Source: Datisca glomerata
Lineage: Eukaryota; Streptophyta; Magnoliopsida; Cucurbitales; Datiscaceae
Direction of reading: 5' to 3'
DNA: 64,000 nt
Assembly: GCA_003255025.1 (NCBI GenBank)
Contig: QANY01013766.1
Location: forward strand, 372,001 to 436,000
Shown: piece by piece, positions 55,851 to 64,000 of the stretch
Layout: every line of letters begins with the position of its first letter
How positions within the stretch are numbered: the stretch's first letter is position 1
The notes under the pieces: generated by a model
Databases searched by the model: none
What the model saw: the letters and a program-made list of their open reading frames with translations, nothing else
What the model was told of the DNA's origin: nothing
Translations under genes and position numbers: made by a program

Positions 55851-56648
55851 CTAATTTTGAATTGATGATTTATTATTAATCTCGCATCATCATATAACAT
55901 GCCATATAGAAATACGGATTTGCCAATATCAATTTGCCATGTAGCATGTACATGCATCATTGTAGTTTAAATTTATAATAGGTTACAATTTAAATATAAT
56001 GCGAATTTTTTAAAAGTTATAAATTTTAAATTGGGATTTAAATTTTATAAAAGTTTATTATTTCGGAACTTGTTTTTCTCAAATTAAGTGGGAGGGTTGT
56101 TTACGTTGAAGTGTTCCCAAGATCTCTAACGCAAACTTGATTGTGGTATGAGGAATGGTTTAAAGCCACCTTAGCGGTCCTCTCTTCAGTGGGAGAAACT
56201 TGAAAATCATGTCTTTTTTAGTCATTGAGTTGCTTAAGAAGCTAAAGCTTGTCAAGAAAGTAGTGAGCCAGATCGTCCCTAGATGGACTGTTAGTTCATA
56301 GTAATCTTTAAAGTTGATGTGTTGGTTAAATACTTAGATCGGAGTACATTGGAATCTATCATAAGGGCTCGTCAATGGGGCTAAGGTGACCAAGATAATT
56401 GGTGATTGATTAAGGTAGATGTAGTGACATCTTGAGAAGAGTTAACCAAACGAGAGGAGTCTCGATGCGATAGGAGATAGCTTGGACGTTTCCCTAAGAT
56501 AAGATAAGCTATCGTTGTTGATCCTATTATCATGGAATAAATATTTTTTATTAAATGTTTAAATATTTAAGTATTTGCATCATCCATCATACTTTTATAA
56601 ATGATTGAGTATTTATTTACACCACTTTATTTATTCTTTTCAGTAATC
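55851..56648 (+). other. Remainder of copia element 2 leader
   Basis: Non-coding AT-rich leader sequence up to the gag start. No separate feature is seen. Confidence 0.6.
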
Positions 56649-58392
56649 ATGTCGTTATCCCTACTCTCAACTATCTTAAATGTGAATAAACTTACTGGTA
56701 AAAATTATGTGGATTGGGAACGTAATCTTGATATCGTACTGACGGTAGAAAAGCACAAGTTCATTCTCACCACTCCTTGTCCCCTTGAACCTATTATTGA
56801 ATTTACTCAAAAGAAAAATGATGATCATGCTTCTTGGCTGCGTTGTGATGAGATCGCTAGGTGTTACATCTTGCTTCTGTTAGCAATGTGTTGTAACAAC
56901 AACATCAGAACATGGAAACTGTCGTTGATATGATGTTGAACATCACCAAAATGTTTGGAGATCAGGGTCGCCAAGCCAAACAAGCTGATGTGTGAAACTT
57001 CATGAACTGCAAAATGAAACCTGAAACTCCTGTCAAAGAACATATGATGTTGATCATTAGTTATCTGAATGAGATGGAGATCGTAGGTGCTGAAGTAGAT
57101 GGTGAAATATAAGTTAATATAATCCTCGAGACTCTGCCTGGAACTTTTGAGAACTTCAAACTTGATTATTCGATGAATTAGTTGAGGTACCTAATTCCTG
57201 AGCTGATGAAGGAACTGCAAGCTGCTCAGACCCTGTTTCTGAAGGGTAAGAGGAAGACTACATAGGCTAAATTTTCTAAAACCAAGCCTTCCACCTCTGG
57301 CACCACCTGAGTAAAGGCACTGCAAAAGTGGATAAGTCGAAAGACAAGTGTCTTCATTGTGAAGTCACTGGCCATTGGAAACGCAACTGCCCAAACTATC
57401 TCAAGGAGTTGAGATCTAAAGGTATAATACTTGTTATTGAGGCCTGTTACGTGGATGACTCTACTTTTTTGTGAATTGAAGACTCTGCAGCTACTAACCG
57501 TATTTATTATTCCCTGCAAGTGTTAAGGGAAATCAAAAGGCTTAACGAGGGCGAGTTTAGCTTCCGTTGGGGAAATGGAGCACTAGTATCGGCATATTTG
57601 TTGGAACTATTAAATTATCATTTAATAACAGTTTTATGGTTTTACATGATACTTATTATATACCAATTTTTGGGAAGAACCTTATTTTAGTAGCTAGTTT
57701 AATTGAGCAAGGATTCAATTTGAATAATATTATAAATATATTGGTATTTTTAAAAATGATTGCTTAACTACTACTGCACGTTTGATAAATAAAATGTTTT
57801 ACATAAAACCAATAGCTCCAATGATATGTGACACTGAAATAAATACTGATTTACAAAAGGATAGTAAAAGGTTGAAGCCTGACGCAACCGATCTAACATA
57901 TTTGTGGCACTTACGCTTAGCCACATTAGCCTAGACATGATTAAAAAACCTGCGAAGGAAGGTCCATTACAAATTTTAAATGTGGGATCACTACCTACAT
58001 GTGGTTCTTGTATAGAAGGTAAAATGACTAAGAGACCCTTTTCAGTGAAGGGTGAAAGAGCCACTCAATGCCTCGAACTCGTACATAGTGATGTATGTGG
58101 GCCATTGAATATCCAAGCAAGAGGAGGTTGTGAATACTTTGTAACCTTCACTGATAACTACTCATATTTTGGACATGTTAATCAAATACACCAAAAGCCT
58201 GAAACATTTGAAAAGTTCAAAGAGTACAAGGCTATGGTCGAAAAATAATTAGGGAAAGAAATCAAAACACTACAATATGATCATGGTAGAGAGTACTTGC
58301 TAGGAGATTTTGAAGACTTTCTTAAGGAAGAATGTATTCCTTTTTAGCTTATAGCAGCTAACACTCCTGAACAGAATGGTGTGTTAGAGCAT

Positions 58393-58430
<38 letters not shown>

Positions 58431-60760
58431 CTGAGATTCATAGTTGCATTACTTATAACTTCCTTGTTCGTAGACAAAGCTGATTCAGAATTGTCTTTCA
58501 TTCCAAGCCATAACTTGTATCCATGCGCTTCATATTTGCCTGGAGTTCGCTCCCAGAAATATAGCCATCCCTACCCCTCACGCCAATCCCACAAGCCTCT
58601 TTATTCTCATTCGATCACGGCGGGGGAGCAAGTAAAAATAGAAAAACTCACATTGGGTTTGGGGATAATCAGGCTCGAACTGATGACTTCCACCACGTCA
58701 CAGAATGAATCGAACTATGTTGGATGTGGTTAGATCCATGACGAGTTACGCATCCCTCCCAGATTCATTCTAGGGATATGCCCTGGAAATAACTGCATAC
58801 ATTCTCAACCAAGTTCCATCAAAGACGGTTCCTGGTACACCATATGAAAGATGGAATGGATAAAATTCATTCGAGGACCACCTTAGAATATGAGGATGCC
58901 CAGCACATGTTCTAAAACTGAAGACAGGCAAGTTGGCCAGGCAATCAGAATTATGCATGTTTATAGGATATCCTAAGGGAACAAAGGGATACATATTTTA
59001 TAGTCCAAGCGACAAGAAAACCTTCGAGAGCATGAATGGACATTTTATTGAAGAGGACTACATAAGAAGTGTAAAACCGAGAAGCACTCTTATGCTAGAG
59101 TAATTATTGAGTGGGAAGACACCGATTCTCCAATCAAGAAATGTTTCTTATTCAATAATGGAAGAACCATAGTAGGAGCCAGATCCTATGCAGCCTCGAT
59201 GTAGTGGGAGAGTTGTTAGACAGCCTGACAGGAACATGTCTTATGGATATGCTTTAACAGCAGTCTCAGAAAAGTATCATGATGAACCTGTCTCCTACTC
59301 ACAGGCCATGGCAGGTCCCCAAAGCAAATCTATGCGAGAAGTCATGAATGTATAGTTACAATCGATGTACTCAAATGAAGTCTGAAAAGTTGTAGATACT
59401 CCTGAAGGAGTAAAACACGTAGGGTGTAAATGGATTTATAAGAAAAAAAGAGGTTCGGATGAGAATGTGGAGACATTCAAAGCTAGGTTAGTAGTTAAGG
59501 GCTATACCCAAAAGTAGGTATTGACTAAATGAGGATACCTTCTCACCGGTGGCCATGTTTAAAACCATCTGAATCCTCAAGTCCATTGTTGTTGCCCTCG
59601 ATTATGAAATCTGGTAAATAGATGTTGAGACTGCTTTTCTGAATAACAGTCTTAAAGAGCGCATTTATATGGCTCAACTAGGCAGGTTCATGGAGAAAGG
59701 CCATGAAGGAAAGGTTTTTGAACTGCTGAAGTCCATTTATGGACTTAAGTAAGCCTTCCGATCATGGAATATTAGATTCGATGAAATTGTCAAGAACTTC
59801 AATTTTGAGCAGTTAATGGGCGAAGGGAAGTTGGTTTTTCTGGTTTTGTACGTGGACGATATTCTGCTCATTGAAAATGTTGTAGGAAAATTGTCTGGTG
59901 TCAAGATTTGGTTTGCAAAGCAATTTGATAAGAAAGATCTTGGGGAAGTTGCATTTTTCCTAGGTATTCAGATCATTCGGGTCAAAAGAACAGACAATTA
60001 GCACTATCTCAAGCATCTTATATTGATAAGGTGATGGATCACTTCAGTATGTAAGACTCAAAGAAGCGCTATCTTCCTTCTAGGTATGGAGTCAACCTCT
60101 CCAAGGAGCAGTCTCTCAAGACTCCTCAAGAAGAGAAAAACATGAGAAAGATTCTCTATTCCTCAACCATAGGAAGTCTCACGTGCGTGTTGCTTTGCAC
60201 TAGGCCAGACATTTCCTACGTGATGGATCTAGTGAGTTATTTCCAATCTAATCTTGGACTCGAGCATTGGAATGCCGTCAAGTATATCCTTAAGTATCTT
60301 AGGAGAACAAGAAACAACATGCTTGTGTATTCAGGTACTGACCTAAATATGATGGAGTATACTGATTCTGATTTTCAAGTAGACAATGATTCTAGGAGGT
60401 CCACTTCAGGATTGGTGTTCATCTTGAACGATGGAGCAGTATGGAGCAGTATCAAGCAATCTTGCATTGTTGATTCTACCATCGAAGCTGAGCACAGCTG
60501 CAAAGGAGGCTGTATGGCTTAGAAAGTTCTTGAAAACTCTGAAAGTTGTTCCAGAAGTTGACAAGCCCATGACACTTTATTTCCATAATAGTGGGGCTGT
60601 AGCGAATTCGAAGGAACCAAGGAACCACAAAAGGCACAAACACACAGAGCATAAATATCACCTGATTAGAGGAGATTGATCAGCGTGAAGATGTTGTGGT
60701 AGCACATATATCGATGATCAACAACCTGGCAGATCTATTCACGAAGACTTTAAGTAGTAG
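56649..60760 (+). pseudogene. Gag-Pol polyprotein of copia element 2, fragmented
   Basis: Gag starts at ATG 56649 (MSLLST-like LNVNKLTGKNYVDWERNLDI). A zinc knuckle, CLHCEVTGHWKRNC, lies at about 57350. The protease box reads DSAAT for DSGAT (57481). The integrase has H-x-C-x2-C (CGSCIEGKMTKRPF), first Asp in LVHSDVCGP and Glu in PEQNGVLE; it is split at 58391-58700 by plastid DNA and resumes NRTMLDVVRSM. Reverse transcriptase has VDVETAFLNNSLKERIYMAQ, then a short deletion and LYVDDILLIE (YVDD at 59849-59860). RNase H has YTDSDFQVDNDSRRSTSG. Stops and frameshifts run throughout; the gene is dead. Confidence 0.92.
58391..58700 (-). pseudogene. Plastid fragment in copia integrase: trnV-GAC 3' half, spacer, 5' end of rrn16
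   Basis: Read on the minus strand: TGACGTGGTGGAAGTCATCA followed by GTTCGAGCCTGATTATCC is the 3' half of trnV-GAC. The rrn16 upstream spacer follows with its promoter region, then GGAGAGTTTGATCCTGGCTC opens plastid 16S rRNA and stops after GGCGGCATG. Plastid order is kept over all 310 bases. On each side the copia integrase reading resumes (VLE before, NRT after), so insertion was almost clean. Confidence 0.94.
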
Positions 60761-60830
60761 TCTTTGATGGTCATCTAGAGGACATGGTGATACAAAATTG
60801 TAAACGCATACTTTAGTCCAAGTGGAAGAT

Positions 60831-62637
60831 TGTTCGAATTATGTCTATAAAGTAGGGTGTAATAATTATTTATGAGTATTTAGTTATTTCTCAGAAATTT
60901 TGTACTACTGAATTTAATGAATGAATGGAAGTTTTTCTATTAATTAAAGTTTGTTTATAATTTACTTAAATCCTAGAACTATCATCAACGTAAAAGAGTA
61001 AAAACTGAGGGGTTTTCAAGACAAACTCTTCTGAAATAGTTTAAAATGTTATTTGCACTCGTAGGATCGATTGGGAAACGTGTCTAATTACTACTGTTAG
61101 GTTGAACCAAAGGATGATGGTCTCTGGGCATGAGAGTGGAGACCCTAACAGTTGACCTACACATATTGTGGAACATGTTGAGTAGACTAGTAACCGATTA
61201 GTTTAGAGCAAAATTTATCTAGTTCTAATTCTAATTGTTATACTTATAAGGGTATTTTCATAATTATATTATTTCTGAGGTGAAGTCGAAACTGGACTTA
61301 GTTAGTTACAATATTTGATATGCCAAAGGAGTGAGTTCAAATTGCCGGACAATACCTCGATTGTTAGGATCGTAATTCAACTATGTTGGAGTTGCGTGAT
61401 TCACAAATATGAAAATTCGTGACGTGATTGCAAATGCAACAATATCACCTTATATTTTATTGATGAGTGTGTGAATAAATTAACTTGGCCAAGTATTCGA
61501 TAAAATAAATCATTGAATAAGACATGGTGAACAGTACGAGACAACTCACTATTATGTCTTTCTTATTCACAGTCAATAAGGGAGTTAAAAAATAATAACT
61601 AGAGGGGTAAAATGATAATTTCACATCCTGGTCTTATTACTGATATTCACGAAAGTTGATATGTCAAAATATTCTGCGGACCATGAAATAAAAGTGTTTA
61701 TTTACACCAATAGAAAATGTAGCGCGCATGAATCGAGAGTTGACTCTACATCTGACCTATAGTGGAGTTGTACGATATCATGATTAAATAGGTCAGGAAT
61801 TTATGGAGGTAAAAATATCGAGTATTTGAGTCCTATAGTTTTATTCATGTGGGTCCATTCAGTCTCAAAAGTATCTCATAAGGACTGTAACAAAAAACAA
61901 CACCAGTTGGACCAAAAACGTGTTTTGGACCAAGATATATTTTCTGAACCCATATGTGATGAGTGTTGTCACTTAATTAGTGAATAGTAATTAATTAATG
62001 GAGATCATTTTAATTTAGCAATTTAGATTGATGAATTTGGACACAACATTGATTCTAGGGAGACATGCAATTTTCGGCAATAGAAAATATTAGGGGGTGA
62101 ATTTTTGGTGATTTGACATATAAGGGTATATGTGCAAATTCTGTAATTACTCTATAAGGAATGGCAATAAGGTTGTATCCCTAACCCTAACACAGTATGT
62201 GATTACACAGAACAGAAAAGAGTTTCTTTCCCTCCTCCTGCTTGCCGCCGAAATCCATAGAGGAGAAGGAAAATTTTGATTTTTCTTCTCTAGTTGTTTT
62301 GAGAATCCATACTCAATTCATGATCAACATCTGAATGAGATATACTTCTGAAGCTTATGAGTAATTGTTGGTGTGAAGACTGATTCGAGTTCTAGTTCTA
62401 CAAAGAACGAAGAATACACGACGACTAATAGGATTTCACCAAATCAGAATTTCTCTAATACAAGAAAGGTATAAAATTATTTCTACTTCTATTGAATACG
62501 TTCAACTTAGTATGCATCATCATATGTATGATTTTAATATTTAATATGAATAAATTGGTTGATGTGAATTTTTTTTTCGCCCACGAATAGTTCGTGGTTC
62601 ATTGATTTTTCATCAAATTTTAAAAGTCGATCCAACA
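60831..62637 (+). repeat. 3' LTR of copia element 2
   Basis: It begins TGTTCGAATTATG after the polypurine tract and ends AACA before GTTTC. It contains about 100 bases (near 61745-61850) not present in the 5' LTR, and it lacks other short stretches, so indels as well as substitutions separate the pair. Confidence 0.94.
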
Positions 62638-62642
62638 GTTTC

Positions 62643-64000
62643 TTCATATTATCAAGAATAATTCAGTTTGACCTCTCAAATTTCTCATTTCCTTGTGGAT
62701 GGTAGGGTGTAGAGAACCGGTTGATGATTTTCAAGTCTTCATAAAAGGCCTTCACCATTCTTCCCGTGAACTGAAGTTCATTGTCGTTCATTGTCAGAAA
62801 CAAGAACCTGGGGAATCTCATACTGGCACACTATGTTCTTCCATGGGAATCCCTTTAATTCTTCCTCACGAATCCTGACGAAGGATTCAGCGTCAATCCA
62901 CTTAATGAAGTAATCTGTTGTAACCAACATGAAGCATTTCTGAGCTGGTGCCATGGGGAATGGCCCAACGATGTCTAGAGGCCACTACATGAACGACCAT
63001 TGGATTGCTACAGTATTGAGCTCACCAGTGGCCATTTTGACTACAGGTGTAAAACGTTGACACTTATCACATTCTCTTGTATATTGTTTGGCGTCTTGGT
63101 GCATTTTTAGCCAGTAGTGCCCCTCATTTAACATTTGTGAGCTAAAGATCTATCCACAATATGATTTTCGTATACCCCTTCATGAATTTCAGCTAACATA
63201 TACTGGGATTCATTTTCCCGTAGGCACTTCAGATATGGCCCTGAAAAAGATCGTTTATATAATGATTCATTAATTAAGCATACCTGGCACTCTATTGCTA
63301 GATTTTCTTTGTATAAAGTTTTCATGCGGTAACATTTCTTCTTGCCAGCTTGGTTCTTTCTCCACTTCCACATCCACTACCTACTTTGACAAGATGCTTG
63401 GCTTTTTGAGAAATTTGACCGGCACGTTCCGTCTGCGTAGGAATTGTAATGAAGATCCCAGGTTGGCCAACGCATCTGCATGTCCATTTGCTGTCGGGAT
63501 CTAATGGATTTTGTAACTTTTTAGCTGATTTAGTAATTCCTTTGCATCGTGCAAATAACAGATCATCCTTTCATCCTTCACCATAAACTCTCCCATAACC
63601 TGTTTCACAATTAACATCGAATCACAGAATATTTTTACATCATTTACCTCTAATTCTCGTAGTATTGAGACTCTTGCTATCAAAGCTTCGTATTAAGCTT
63701 CATTACTCAAGGCATTGAACCTGAATGAGATGGAGTGCTCCATTATCTCTCCGAACGGAGTCCATAGGACCACACCCGCTCTGGCTCCTTTATTATTTGA
63801 TGCTCTATCAACATGTAGTTCCCATGTTCCATTTTCTCCAATGGCATGTGGTGTGTTGCCAACTTCTTCTTCATCACCGATGAATTCTACTATGAAGTCA
63901 GCTAAAACTTGCCCATTAATTGACGTCCTTGGCTCGTAATGGATTTCATATTGGCTCAGCTTTATTGCCCACTTTGCCATCCTTTCGCTGACTTTCGGTG
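62643..64000 (-). pseudogene. RNase H and integrase of the Tat-lineage Ty3/gypsy polyprotein, runs off window end
   Basis: From 63980 downward: the end of the Ty3 RNase H (KWAIKLSQYEIHYEP then VLADFIVEF), then an archaeal-type second RNase H (WELHVDRASNNKGARAGVVL, SFRFNALSNEA, VKIFCDSMLIVKQVMGEF), the hallmark of the Tat lineage. A TAA at 63693-63695 sits beside the catalytic Glu position. Then comes the integrase zinc-binding region (EIHEGVYENHI), core (LVTTDYFIKWIDAESF, QVLVSDNERQ) and STPYHPQGNEKFERSN. The frame is broken by stops and stops abruptly at 62643 where the copia element inserted. Confidence 0.9.

Larger units (their letters stand above)
52580..62637 (+). mobile_element. Ty1/copia retrotransposon 2 (10,058 bp), nested in the Tat element, coding-dead
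   Basis: LTRs of 1,785 bp (52580-54364) and 1,807 bp (60831-62637) are alignable throughout. The 5-bp target duplication GTTTC is perfect. The primer-binding site follows the 5' LTR, and a polypurine tract (AAGTGGAAGAT, 60820-60830) precedes the 3' LTR. A gag-pol reading in copia order lies at 56649-60760. Extra features are a leader duplication at 54735-55850 and a 310-bp plastid insert at 58391-58700. LTR divergence is substantial, so insertion is old; the host gypsy element is older. Confidence 0.95.
48113..64000 (-). mobile_element. Tat-lineage Ty3/gypsy retrotransposon, split by a nested copia element, 5' part outside window
   Basis: Its components are the 3' LTR region, antisense ORF, integrase C-part, then the 10-kb copia insertion (52580-62637), then integrase N-part and dual RNase H. 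Removing the insertion and one copy of GTTTC restores a continuous integrase reading across the junction (…LDNMKK / HLESSNG…). The low-coordinate end is approximate. Confidence 0.8.

Noticed and set aside
58464..58733. 89-aa plus-strand open frame
   Set aside because: It lies over the plastid trnV-rrn16 spacer, which is non-coding, and runs across the insertion junction.

Overview
This is plant nuclear DNA, almost certainly from a eudicot. It holds two intact intron-bearing plant genes: a GDSL esterase/lipase and a DAD1-like class II phospholipase A1. The rest is AT-rich spacer, transposable elements, a decayed endogenous pararetrovirus and DNA of organellar origin. No bacterial operons, CRISPR arrays or nuclear rRNA genes were seen. 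I could not identify the species.

Layout. 1-5505: fragments of an endogenous caulimovirid-like pararetrovirus on the minus strand: coat/Gag-like region, coiled-coil ORF, movement protein, tRNA-Met primer-binding site, leader with a small upstream ORF, poly(A) signal, TATA box and a terminal ORF. A block of about 0.8 kb occurs twice. 5506-7385: AT-rich spacer. 7386-about 13560: an organellar mosaic of plastid pieces (trnI/trnA; rrn5 tail; rpl2-trnH-psbA; ndhB) set in richer, mitochondrion-like sequence. 13561-15120: AT-rich spacer with an inverted repeat. 15121-17792: a non-autonomous CACTA element. About 17830-19320: a palindrome-rich transposon carrying an inserted plastid 5S rRNA gene. 19387-about 22590: a 5'-truncated LINE, whose broken end is part of a 0.5-0.6 kb tandem repeat (21899-23503).

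25049-27177: GDSL esterase/lipase, five exons, plus strand. 30825-33103: phospholipase A1, two exons, minus strand. The two are convergent. 35405-42375: a complete but dead Ty1/copia element (minus strand, TSD AAGCA) that carries a 225-bp MITE with a 9-bp TSD. 42592-43002: a CCGAAC-rich MITE. 44668-about 48100: CACTA-type fragments with a Ulp1-like protease remnant and an internally deleted transposase.

About 48113-64000: a Tat-lineage Ty3/gypsy element on the minus strand, with an archaeal-type RNase H and an antisense extra ORF. It is split inside its integrase by a 10-kb Ty1/copia element (52580-62637, TSD GTTTC). That copia element is in turn split in its own integrase by a 310-bp plastid fragment (rrn16 5' end to trnV).

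Only the two lipolytic genes look functional. Everything else records layered insertion: organelle DNA in a transposon, a transposon in a transposon, and C-to-T/G-to-A decay typical of methylated nuclear DNA. Family assignments rest on motifs read by eye; no database search was run.
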